The translations under genes and the position numbers were made by a program. DNA of 64,000 nucleotides, from positions 117,905-181,904 of the forward strand of contig JAFZFN010000013.1 of assembly GCA_017555875.1 (NCBI GenBank), in the 5' to 3' direction. Within the stretch, counting starts at the first letter, position 1. Each line of letters starts with the position of its first letter. This DNA is from Bacteroidaceae bacterium (GTDB lineage Bacteria; Bacteroidota; Bacteroidia; Bacteroidales; Bacteroidaceae). The notes under the pieces are model-generated. The model saw only the letters and a program-made list of their open reading frames with translations, ran no database searches and had not been told where the DNA came from. This document shows positions 1 through 9,591 of this stretch, one piece after another.

Positions 1-2
1 CT

Positions 3-659
3 GAGACCAACCCTGGCTGGGGACAGGGCATGACACGCGTCTACGATTGCTTGTCTCATGACTTCCTCTATCACGACCTCTCCAATATGATGATCTTTGC
101 CGGCAACCATGACACCGACCGCCTCGGCGATGTCGTGGGGCGCAACCCCAATAAGGCCAAGCTGGCCCTCACCATGATGGCTACTATGCGTGGTCTGCCT
201 CAGGTGTTCGTGGGCGATGAGATGATGTTTGTCTCCAAGGACCTCAGCCAGGGTCATGGTGGCTTGCGCGTCGACTTCCCCGGTGGATGGGAGGGCGACA
301 AGGTCAACCTCTTCACTGCCGAAGGTCGTGCTCAGCATGCGCAGGCAGCCGAGCTATATGACTACTCGCGCACCCTCTTCCAGTGGCGCAAGACCAAGGA
401 GGTCATCCACCATGGCAAGACCCTCCACTTCATGACGCGCGACAACACCTACGGCTACTTCCGCTACGATGACGACGACGTCGTGTTCGTTTATATCAAC
501 AATTCACAAGAGCCCAAGCACCTCCCCTGGAGCTACTATGCAGAGATCACCGAAGGCCTCTCTGCTGGGCGCAATGTCATCACGGGCGAGACGGTTACCC
601 TCTCCGATGACACTGTGGTAGCTCCCGAGCAGGCGTTGGTGGTCGAGTTTTCGAGATAG
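3..659 (+). CDS. susA: SusA-like neopullulanase/cyclomaltodextrinase (GH13), 3' end only
   Basis: The reading frame is open from the left window edge, so this is the C-terminal part of a longer gene; the ATG at 30 is internal. Visible is the GH13 alpha-amylase region IV motif NHDTDR (FAGNHDTDR), followed by the helix that ends in GLPQVFVGDEM and a beta-sandwich-like C-terminal domain. Enzymes of this subgroup hydrolyse alpha-1,4 bonds of cyclodextrins, pullulan and malto-oligosaccharides. The next gene on the same strand is a SusB-like GH97 alpha-glucosidase, the order found for susA-susB in Bacteroides starch-utilisation loci, which supports a periplasmic maltodextrin-degrading role. The exact specificity cannot be judged because the catalytic Asp and Glu regions lie outside the window. 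Confidence 0.85.
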   Translation, partial: ETNPGWGQGMTRVYDCLSHDFLYHDLSNMMIFAGNHDTDRLGDVVGRNPNKAKLALTMMATMRGLPQVFVGDEMMFVSKDLSQGHGGLRVDFPGGWEGDKVNLFTAEGRAQHAQAAELYDYSRTLFQWRKTKEVIHHGKTLHFMTRDNTYGYFRYDDDDVVFVYINNSQEPKHLPWSYYAEITEGLSAGRNVITGETVTLSDDTVVAPEQALVVEFSR

Positions 660-683
660 ATGTTAGCTTAGCTTGAGAGCTTC

Positions 684-2979
<2,296 letters not shown>

Positions 2980-3041
2980 GCCCTCAACGAAGTGACGTTG
3001 TCGTTGCCGCACGAGCAACTTTTAGGATGCACCGATCGTCC

Positions 3042-3103
3042 TGAGCAAAAAGAGACGAAGCCCGCCACACGACGGTGAGCTTCGTCTCTTTCTCTTTGCT
3101 CAC
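3042..3103 (+). terminator. Long hairpin terminator after susB
   Basis: An inverted repeat pairs 3042-3060 (TGAGCAAAAAGAGACGAAG) with 3080-3103 (CTTCGTCTCTTT...TTTGCTCA), with one small asymmetric bulge. It sits 60 bases after the stop of the GH97 gene and carries internal T-runs, as expected for the end of the starch-gene transcript. Confidence 0.75.
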
Positions 3104-3117
3104 GAAACGGCAACAGG

Positions 3118-3581
3118 TTAGGCAAAGATTAGGCAAAATTTTAGGCAAAGTTTTCGTGCGTAACGTCTATGATAATCAGTCGGTAACGTGGCGTTTAGGC
3201 AAACACCTGCCATTGCCATATATTGGAGCCTTCCGATAGAAAAAATCTCTTTGTCCGTTTCAGAAATTGCCTATATCCGTTTCAGAAAATCTCTTTACTC
3301 ATTTCCAAAAATCACTAAAGAGAAAAAATCTCGTCTCTTAAGAGAAAATTTCCCGTCTCTTAATAGACCGTTTCCCGTCTAGCCCTAGATGAGATTTTTT
3401 CTAGCCCTACAAAAATTTTCGTCTAGCCCTAGACGAAGAAAAATCTACAAAGGCTTTTTTCAAGTTGTAGAAAACGCAAAAATGTTACCCCAATTGCCGC
3501 TTTGCCTAAATATGTGCCTTACACACTGATTATCATAGGTGTTACACGCGCAAACTTTGCCTAAATCTTTGCCTAAATATA
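3118..3581. repeat. ~460-bp non-coding element bounded by imperfect terminal inverted repeats
   Basis: The left end (3118-3181) holds three AGGCAAA units followed by TATGATAATCAGT. The right end (3523-3581) reads ACTGATTATCATA followed by TTTGCCTAAA units, the reverse complement with a handful of mismatches over about 40 bases. Further AGGCAAA/TTTGCCT copies sit just inside each end (3195-3201, 3500-3508). The interior is AT-rich and contains repeated GTCTAGCCCTAGACGAA-like palindromes (3376-3436). No credible ORF is present. It resembles a MITE-like non-autonomous element or paired recombinase binding sites; neither is proven. The rest of the 2980-3700 gap shows nothing else. Confidence 0.6.
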
Positions 3582-3708
3582 TATACAAACGGGCCACATA
3601 CTAAATAAATACTTAATCCAGAATCGGTAATTCATAATTATTTACAACCTTTAGTGCTACGCACTGAAGGATACACTGCGCCTTGGGATAAAAAAAATAT
3701 GAAATTAT

Positions 3709-3739
3709 TTTGTTCTCCGCTCGGCTTGTTGTACCTTTG
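3709..3739 (+). promoter_or_regulatory. Bacteroidota-type promoter for the structured RNA / BspA-like transcript
   Basis: TTTG at 3709-3712 and TACCTTTG at 3732-3739 are separated by 19 bases, matching the Bacteroidota primary sigma consensus TTTG-N19/20-TAnnTTTG. Transcription would start near 3746, more than 400 bases before the start codon of the BspA-like gene. Confidence 0.7.
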
Positions 3740-3745
3740 CCACAT

Positions 3746-4075
3746 CTTCACGCCGAAACCTTACTAAGTTAAGGAGGTAGGGTGGGGATGACATTGTGGA
3801 AAGGCGTTTACTTGACGCTTTGGTTTTGACTCTTTGAAACTTCGCAAACTTCAATTTGTTCGTCAAAAACAAAGCAACAGTAGATGCCACGGGATATGTA
3901 AAGGTATCCAAATGCTATGCTAGTGCTACCAGAGAGTGGTGGAGAGTGTAGCAATTGATTCGTATATACATATCGGCGTGGGGTCTGCGTTGCTCGTTTC
4001 GACGAACAGGGCAATGCGAAGGCCTCAAAGAGTGAGACGAGTAACAGGTACAGGTTCTCACGCTTTTCTTTTATA
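3746..4075 (+). ncRNA. Structured RNA or long structured 5' leader upstream of BspA-like gene
   Basis: About 330 bases between a good promoter and a T-rich stretch contain a succession of hairpins and no usable ORF: AAGGCGT/ACGCTTT (3800-3821), GGTTTTGAC/GTCAAAAAC (about 3821-3869), GGATA/TATCC (3891-3909), TGCTA...TAGCA enclosing ACCA/TGGT (about 3921-3953), GCGTTGC/GCAATGC (about 3986-4018) and CTCA/TGAG (about 4023-4036). An outer helix can form between GCGTGGG (about 3975) and CTCACGC (about 4057-4063), followed directly by TTTTCTTTTA, a terminator-like end. It could be a free-standing small RNA or a regulatory leader of the surface-protein gene starting at 4165. It lacks the hallmarks of tmRNA, RNase P, SRP or 6S RNA that I would recognise. 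4076-4164 holds nothing further recognisable. Confidence 0.5.
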
Positions 4076-4164
4076 TATAGGTTAAACCATTGCCGAATCT
4101 GGAGAACTTATAGGCAAATGAAATGATACTATTATTGTTTTATTAATTTTATAAGTTCTACAAA

Positions 4165-6438
4165 ATGAAACACATTAAACATTGGCTGGCTACAATAGCT
4201 GTGCTATTGTGCAGCATCGCGGTGAGTGCCCACGACTTTGAGGTGGGTGGCATTTATTACAACATCAACTCTAGGGAGAACAACACTGTAGAAGTAACCT
4301 ATCGAGGGGAATATACTTCCAGTTACTCTAACGAATACGTAGGGACGATAACTATCCCTGAGACCGTAACATATAATGACAAAACGTATCGGGTGACTCT
4401 GATTAGCGAATATGCCTTTTCATACTGTAGCAACCTTACCGGCATCAACATCCCAGAGAGCGTGACAAGCATTGGATGGAACGCTTTCGATGGTTGCACC
4501 AACATTACCAATATCAATATTCCTGAAAGTGTGCTGAGCATTAGAGATTTTGTTTTCTATAATTGCAGTAGTCTTACAAACGTCACCATCTCTGGAGGAG
4601 TAAAGAGTATTGGATATTGTGCTTTCTCAGGCTGCAGCAGTCTCACCAATATCACCATCCCTGAAGGAGTGACTACTATTGGAGAGAGTGCTTTCTCTGG
4701 TTGCAAGAAACTTACCAATATCAATATTCCCAAGAGCGTGGTGTCCATTGGAAATTGGGCATTTTCTAATTGCAGTAATTTTACTTCCGTCACAATCCCT
4801 GAGAACGTGACTAGTATTGGAAACGGGGCTTTCTCTGGTTGCACTGGGGAGCTCTTTGTAAATTGTAATATTACAGCATCAGGAAATGAAACGGGTAGTG
4901 GCGCATTCTATAATAGTAATTTTACAAGTGTGATAATTGGAGACAACGTAACGAATATCGGAAACTATACTTTCGAGAAATGTAAAAACCTTACCTCCGT
5001 CACTATTCCCCAAGGAGTGACGAGCATTGGAAATAGTGTTTTCGGTGGTTGCACTAGCCTCACCAATATTACCATCCCCAAGGGAGTGGCTAGCATTGGA
5101 AAATATGCCTTCTCAGGTTGCAGCAATCTTACTAACCTCACCATCCCAGAGGGAGTGACAAGTATTGGGGAAGGAGCTTTCTACAACTGTAGCAGTATCT
5201 CCGACATTTTCGTCCCCGAAAGTGTGACACATGTTGGAGAGAATGCTTTCAATGGTACAGCATGGTATAATTATCAACCCGAGGGGATGGTATATGTCGA
5301 TAAGGTTATATACAAATATAAGGGGACAATACCTGCAAATGTCCCCATTGTAATAAAAGATGGAACGAAAGTCGTTGCAGATGGAGCCTTCTCTTATTGT
5401 AACAACCTTACCGACATTATTATGCCTAAGAGCCTAACGGGCATTGGTAATAAATCTTTTAGGGGTTGCAGCAGCCTCACCAACATCATAATCCCCGAGA
5501 GTGTGACAAGCATTGGATGGAACGCTTTCGATGGTTGCAGCAGCCTCACCAACATCATAATCCCTGAGAGTGTGACGAATATTGGAGTGCAAGCTTTCGA
5601 TGGTTGCTGCAGCCTCACCTCCATCACCCTCCCTGAGAACGTGTCGAGTATCGGAGACTATGCTTTCCGTAATTGTAGTAGTCTCACCTCCATCACTTGC
5701 GAAGCTATCAATCCCCCTACAATAGGAGGAAGTTATACATTCTATGGAGTAAACAAATCAATCTCTATCTATGTTCCAGAATCTTCTGTGTCAGCATATC
5801 AGTCAGCAAGCTATTGGAAAGACTTTGCCAATATCATCGGTGTTCTTCTTAAAGAACTGATTCTCACTATCAGTGAGTACGGCAGCGGCACCTACTGCTC
5901 GGAATATGCACTTGACTTCAGCGAGGTGGAGGGACTGAAGGCATATGCAGCCACAGGATATGATTCGGAGACAGGAGTTGTGACACTCACTCGCGTAATG
6001 ACTGCTAAGGCTGGCATGGGACTCTTCGTTAAGGGCGAGCCAGGCGACTATGTAGTACCTACATTGGAGAGCACCAGTTTCAATACACTGAACATGCTTG
6101 TAGGTACGTTGGAAGATGTCATCGTGAACGGAACTGATGGCCTCTATACAAACTACAAATATGCTGCCCCCGATGGCGAGCCTCTGTTCTATCAGTTTGC
6201 CGATGGCTCAACACAAAAGGCCGGACGTGCATACTTGCAGATACCTACCAGCTGGCTTACTACGACAGCGGCCAAGTCTATCAGCTATCGCTTCGATGAT
6301 GGAGAAACAACAGACATTGAGAACTCAGAAATCACAACTCCGAATTCAGAGTTCATCTACGACCTCTATGGTCGTCGTGTAGAGAATCCCGTCAAAGGCG
6401 GTGTCTACATCGTGAAAGGAAAGAAGATTGTATATTAA
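4165..6438 (+). CDS. BspA-like leucine-rich-repeat (LRR_5) surface protein
   Basis: 757 aa. An N-terminal signal peptide (about residues 1-22, ending SAVSA-like before HDFEVGG) is followed by a long array of BspA/TpLRR-type repeats of about 23 residues (consensus VTSIGxxAFxGCSSLTNIxIPES) from about residue 60 to 520. A globular region follows, and the last ~25 residues (DLYGRRV...GGVYIVKGKKIVY) resemble the short C-terminal sorting tail of Bacteroidota secreted proteins, so export by the type IX system is plausible since sprA lies in this window. Such proteins act in adhesion and host or matrix binding; the ligand here is unknown. Base composition is visibly more AT-rich than the surrounding housekeeping genes, and several repeat units are nearly identical at DNA level, suggesting repeat expansion and possible horizontal origin. 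Confidence 0.88.
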   Translation: MKHIKHWLATIAVLLCSIAVSAHDFEVGGIYYNINSRENNTVEVTYRGEYTSSYSNEYVGTITIPETVTYNDKTYRVTLISEYAFSYCSNLTGINIPESVTSIGWNAFDGCTNITNINIPESVLSIRDFVFYNCSSLTNVTISGGVKSIGYCAFSGCSSLTNITIPEGVTTIGESAFSGCKKLTNINIPKSVVSIGNWAFSNCSNFTSVTIPENVTSIGNGAFSGCTGELFVNCNITASGNETGSGAFYNSNFTSVIIGDNVTNIGNYTFEKCKNLTSVTIPQGVTSIGNSVFGGCTSLTNITIPKGVASIGKYAFSGCSNLTNLTIPEGVTSIGEGAFYNCSSISDIFVPESVTHVGENAFNGTAWYNYQPEGMVYVDKVIYKYKGTIPANVPIVIKDGTKVVADGAFSYCNNLTDIIMPKSLTGIGNKSFRGCSSLTNIIIPESVTSIGWNAFDGCSSLTNIIIPESVTNIGVQAFDGCCSLTSITLPENVSSIGDYAFRNCSSLTSITCEAINPPTIGGSYTFYGVNKSISIYVPESSVSAYQSASYWKDFANIIGVLLKELILTISEYGSGTYCSEYALDFSEVEGLKAYAATGYDSETGVVTLTRVMTAKAGMGLFVKGEPGDYVVPTLESTSFNTLNMLVGTLEDVIVNGTDGLYTNYKYAAPDGEPLFYQFADGSTQKAGRAYLQIPTSWLTTTAAKSISYRFDDGETTDIENSEITTPNSEFIYDLYGRRVENPVKGGVYIVKGKKIVY

Positions 6439-6460
6439 CCAACAAGAAACAGTTATCAAT

Positions 6461-6637
6461 ATGAAAAAGCAATATGTGAAGCCTGCCATCGAGGCTATCG
6501 AGGTGGAATATGAATCGCTGATGACAACAGCGTCAACAGAAACAGGTGAGACCGGCACTGGAGATGGCACAGTTGGTGACGAGATTCCAGGCCTCTCTAA
6601 TGGCCGTCGCGGCGGCTGGGGTAGCCTGTGGGATTAG
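6461..6637 (+). CDS. 58-aa peptide, acidic-to-basic with Gly-rich C-terminus; unknown function
   Basis: The likely start is ATG 6461 (MKKQYVKPAIEAIEVE), 22 bases after the stop of the BspA-like gene, so it is probably co-transcribed. The N-terminal KKxYxKPAIE pattern resembles small Bacteroidales peptides that I recall as common but uncharacterised. The middle is Thr/Gly/Glu-rich (TETGETGTGDG) and the end is NGRRGGWGSLWD. There is no signal peptide, no membrane segment and no cysteine. It ends just before a strong terminator. It could be a precursor of a modified peptide, but no maturation enzyme is adjacent; function is unknown. Confidence 0.6.
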   Translation: MKKQYVKPAIEAIEVEYESLMTTASTETGETGTGDGTVGDEIPGLSNGRRGGWGSLWD

Positions 6638-6661
6638 CTCGGAAATTTAATGCAGAGATTT

Positions 6662-6693
6662 GCGGTGGGCCAGATTAGGCTCACCGCTTTTTT
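6662..6693 (+). terminator. Rho-independent terminator after the 58-aa peptide gene
   Basis: GCGGTG at 6662-6667 pairs with CACCGC at 6682-6687 across a 14-base loop and is followed by seven T residues in 6688-6693 and beyond. It closes the BspA-like/peptide unit. Confidence 0.9.
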
Positions 6694-6789
6694 CTACTCA
6701 TTTTCAGTATTGGTTTTTCGTAATCCCCTGACCTCGAATATCCCGATACTATAACCTTTCTGGCCCGAGAGATGTCGAACCTTCATAAG

Positions 6790-6847
6790 CCTTCTGCAAG
6801 GTTTTCGAGGAATAGACGTAGGCGTACCTCGAAGGCCTTGCAGAAGG
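6790..6847. repeat. 21-bp-stem hairpin plus AT-rich spacer before pheS
   Basis: 6790-6810 and 6827-6847 are reverse complements over 21 bases with two mismatches (CCTTCTGCAAGG...TCGAGG), with a 16-base loop and no T-run. The rest of 6694-7160 is AT-rich with no ORF worth keeping; it contains promoter-like copies of TTGTACTAATTTTA at about 6940-6953 and 7098-7111, related to the functional-looking pheS promoter at 7161. Confidence 0.65.
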
Positions 6848-7160
6848 ATTGTTCCATTGCTCGGCTTAACTTCGTTTTCTTCCTTTTCGCTCGTTGAAAG
6901 AGCACAAGCAAGCTTGACTCTCACTCGCTCATGCGTCAGTTGTACTAATTTTAATCTGTTGCACAGCTTGAAATTAGACGTCGGCTCGGAAATACCCAAA
7001 TAAATTTAACTTAGTTGAATTTCTGCCTCTCTCAGTAAAGAAAAAGCAAGACTTTTCTCTACATTCGCTCGTTGAAATTTGCGTTTTCGCTCGCCTTGTA
7101 CTAATTTTAGCCGATTTCATAGTCTTTAATTAGGCTTCGCCTCGGAAAAATGCAAGTAAA

Positions 7161-7192
7161 CTTGCTTTTTCGCTCGGCTTGTACTAATTTTG
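7161..7192 (+). promoter_or_regulatory. Promoter of pheS
   Basis: CTTG at 7161-7164 and TAATTTTG at 7185-7192, 20 bases apart, fit the Bacteroidota promoter consensus. Transcription would start near 7199, which excludes the upstream in-frame ATG at 7150 as the pheS start and supports the ATG at 7222. Confidence 0.65.
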
Positions 7193-7221
7193 TAGCTAAT
7201 TTTGAAAATAATATATCTATT

Positions 7222-8241
7222 ATGATAAGCAAGATACAAGCACTGATGGCTGAGGTGGAAAACCTCACCGCAAATAGCGCAGAGGAGCTCGAAGCACTGC
7301 GCATCAAATATCTGAGCAAGAAGGGCGCAATCAATGACCTGATGGCCGACTTCCGTAATGTGCCTGCAGAGCAGAAGAAAGAGGTGGGCATGCAGCTCAA
7401 TGCCCTCAAGACTCGCGCTACTGAACGTATTGCCGAACTGAAAGAGGCTTTCGAGACCAATGATAGTGGTGCAGCAGAGATGGACCTCACACGCACTGCC
7501 TATCCCATGGAACTGGGCACACGCCATCCGCTCTCTATCGTGAAGAACGAGATCATCGATATCTTTGCTCGCATGGGATTTGCGCTGGCCGATGGTCCCG
7601 AGGTGGAGGACGATTGGCACGTGTTCTCATCAATGAACTTTGCTGAGGACCACCCCGCACGCGACATGCAGGATACCTTCTTCATCGAGGCACACCCCGA
7701 CATCATCCTCCGCACACACACCTCATCGGTGCAGAGCCGCGTGATGGAGAATGCTCAGCCTCCCATCCGCATCATCTGCCCCGGACGCGTATACCGTAAC
7801 GAGGCCATCAGCTACCGCGCTCACTGCTTCTTCCATCAGGTGGAGGCTCTCTATGTAGACAAGAACGTGTCGTTCACCGACCTCAAGCAGGCACTCTTGC
7901 TCTTTGCCAAGGAGATGTTCGGCGAGGAGACCAAGATACGTCTGCGCCCCTCATACTTCCCCTTCACCGAGCCTTCGGCAGAGATGGACATCAGCTGTAA
8001 CATCTGTGGCGGCAAGGGCTGTCCCTTCTGTAAGGGTACCGGTTGGGTAGAGATCTTGGGCTGCGGTATGGTGGACCCCAACGTGCTTGAGCTCAACGGT
8101 ATCGATAGCAAGGTGTACTCAGGCTATGCCCTCGGTATGGGTATCGAGCGTATCACCAACCTCAAGTACCAGGTGAAGGACCTCCGCATGTTCTCCGAGA
8201 ACGACGTGCGCTTCCTCAAGGAATTCGAGGCGGCAAACTGA
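7222..8241 (+). CDS. pheS: Phenylalanyl-tRNA synthetase alpha subunit
   Basis: 339 aa from ATG 7222, the standard length for PheS; the longer frame from 7150 would begin upstream of the transcription start. It charges tRNA-Phe in the cytoplasm as an alpha2-beta2 enzyme with PheT, which is not in this window. It has an N-terminal coiled-coil tRNA-binding arm (residues about 1-90), class II motif 2 (GRVYRNEAISYRAHCFFHQVE region) and motif 3 near the C-terminus (GMGIERI). A four-Cys knuckle (CNICGGKGCPFC) is inserted before GTGWVEI, a feature I associate with Bacteroidota PheS. It is followed by nth and an acetyltransferase gene on the same strand. Confidence 0.96.
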   Translation: MISKIQALMAEVENLTANSAEELEALRIKYLSKKGAINDLMADFRNVPAEQKKEVGMQLNALKTRATERIAELKEAFETNDSGAAEMDLTRTAYPMELGTRHPLSIVKNEIIDIFARMGFALADGPEVEDDWHVFSSMNFAEDHPARDMQDTFFIEAHPDIILRTHTSSVQSRVMENAQPPIRIICPGRVYRNEAISYRAHCFFHQVEALYVDKNVSFTDLKQALLLFAKEMFGEETKIRLRPSYFPFTEPSAEMDISCNICGGKGCPFCKGTGWVEILGCGMVDPNVLELNGIDSKVYSGYALGMGIERITNLKYQVKDLRMFSENDVRFLKEFEAAN

Positions 8242-8286
8242 TAAGTTGCTAGGAAGATATTTCGAGTTTAGTTGGTTCTAGATCTG

Positions 8287-8328
8287 CGGCCAACAGTTGG
8301 CACCCCTCTGGATGGCATCTGTTGGCCG
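8287..8328. repeat. Perfect 10-bp inverted repeat between pheS and nth
   Basis: CGGCCAACAG at 8287-8296 and CTGTTGGCCG at 8319-8328 are exact reverse complements with a 22-base loop. There is no following T-run, so it may be an attenuator-like or RNA-processing hairpin rather than a full terminator. Confidence 0.55.
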
Positions 8329-8349
8329 TTGTCTATTGATACTAAGAGA

Positions 8350-9000
8350 ATGCGCAAGAAGGAACTGTACGAGAAGGTGGTCGACTACTTCAAGGTGGCC
8401 ATGCCGGTGGCAGAGACTGAGCTGGACTATGACTCTCCGTTTGGGCTGCTGGTGGCTGTCATCCTCTCGGCTCAATGTACCGACAAGCGGGTCAATATGG
8501 TGACTCCGCGTCTCATGCACGACTATCCCACGGCCGAAGCCATGGCGTTGGCCACGCCTGAGGTCATCTTCGAATATGTCAAGAGTGTGTCGTATCCCAA
8601 CAACAAGGCACGCCACCTCGTGGGCATGGCCAAGATGCTGGTGAGCGACTTTGGGGGCGAGGTGCCCGACACGCTGGAGGAGCTGGTGCGCTTGCCTGGT
8701 GTGGGGCGCAAGACGGCAAACGTCATCCAGTCTGTCGTGTGGGGTAAGGCGGCCTTTGCGGTCGACACGCATGTGTTTCGTGTGAGCCATCGCATCGGCC
8801 TGGTGCCTCAGCGATGCACTACGCCATATAGTGTGGAGAAGGAGCTCACACGATATATCCCCGACGAACTGATTCCCATAGCTCATCATTGGCTCATCTT
8901 GCATGGCCGATACACCTGCATCGCTCGCAAGCCGAAATGCGAGGCATGTGGGCTGCAAGCCTTGTGCAAGCATTTCAAGAAGGGTGGGGGACTGGGATAA
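8350..9000 (+). CDS. nth: Endonuclease III (DNA glycosylase/AP lyase)
   Basis: 216 aa from ATG 8350; upstream in-frame codons from 8272 run through the hairpin and are not needed. It removes oxidised pyrimidines and nicks the resulting abasic site in base-excision repair. The helix-hairpin-helix LPGVGRKTAN carries the catalytic Lys, and AFAVDTHVFR carries the catalytic Asp. The C-terminal 4Fe-4S ligands are intact with spacing C-X6-C-X2-C-X5-C (CIARKPKC...C). Length and motifs match the family. Confidence 0.96.
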   Translation: MRKKELYEKVVDYFKVAMPVAETELDYDSPFGLLVAVILSAQCTDKRVNMVTPRLMHDYPTAEAMALATPEVIFEYVKSVSYPNNKARHLVGMAKMLVSDFGGEVPDTLEELVRLPGVGRKTANVIQSVVWGKAAFAVDTHVFRVSHRIGLVPQRCTTPYSVEKELTRYIPDELIPIAHHWLILHGRYTCIARKPKCEACGLQALCKHFKKGGGLG

Positions 9001-9024
9001 CCAAACAATAAGAAGCCTGTTCTC

Positions 9025-9522
9025 ATGACACACATTGCTAGAGCTACACTTGCCGATATCCCCGCGATAAGGGCTATGGCCGAGGTGGTGTTTCCCGCGA
9101 CATACAGGGATATACTATCGCAAGAGCAGATAGCCTACATGATGGAGTGGATGTATTCGGCAGAGAACCTCCGCAAGCAGATGGCCGAGGAGGGACACAT
9201 CTATTACATCGCCTATCAGGAGGGTGAGCCTGTGGGCTATCTCTCTATCCAGCAGGAGGGGAAGGATGTGTTTCACTTGCAGAAAATCTATGTGCTCCCT
9301 CACTTCCAAGGTATGCAATGGGGAGCGCGACTATTTGAGCATGCCATCGTCTCTATCAAGGAACTCCATCCCGAGTCTTGTCAGATGCGGCTCAACGTGA
9401 ATCGTCACAACAAGGCGCTCAACTTCTATCTCAAGATGGGAATGAAAAAAGTTGCCGAAGGAGATTTCCCCATCGGCAACGGTTACTTCATGAATGATTT
9501 TATCATGGGCTTGGACGTGTGA
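9025..9522 (+). CDS. GNAT-family N-acetyltransferase
   Basis: 165 aa. The N-terminus (IARATLADIPAIRAMA) is typical of GNAT enzymes, followed by the acetyl-CoA motif: strand LQKIYVLPHFQ then QGMQWGARL in place of the usual Q/RxxGxG/A, and the later LNVNRHNKALNFYLKMGM segment typical of the family. It transfers an acetyl group from acetyl-CoA to an unidentified amine. It follows nth by 24 bases on the same strand and may be co-transcribed. The substrate cannot be assigned. Confidence 0.85.
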   Translation: MTHIARATLADIPAIRAMAEVVFPATYRDILSQEQIAYMMEWMYSAENLRKQMAEEGHIYYIAYQEGEPVGYLSIQQEGKDVFHLQKIYVLPHFQGMQWGARLFEHAIVSIKELHPESCQMRLNVNRHNKALNFYLKMGMKKVAEGDFPIGNGYFMNDFIMGLDV

Positions 9523-9591
9523 GCATCTCCGTAGCACGTCTATAGTGTATAGCTCCACACACAGCTTCCACGTCCCACAATGTGATGCAGC

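Noticed and set aside
3188..3382. 64-codon ORF within the terminal-repeat element
   Set aside because: Low-complexity translation of AT-rich repeats; no start context or family.
3746..4075. tmRNA, RNase P, SRP or 6S RNA
   Set aside because: No tRNA-like ends or tag ORF, no GAGGAAAGTCC core, no GGTCAGG...GGAAGG loop. The structure remains unassigned.
4440..5690. CRISPR-like or satellite array
   Set aside because: The periodicity is the ~69-base coding repeat of an LRR protein without unique spacers.
6694..6999. 101-codon minus-strand ORF before pheS
   Set aside because: It spans a hairpin and promoter-like repeats and shows no protein-like conservation pattern.
7150..7221. Extended N-terminus for PheS from ATG 7150
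   Set aside because: The promoter at 7161-7192 lies inside it, and family N-termini begin at 7222.
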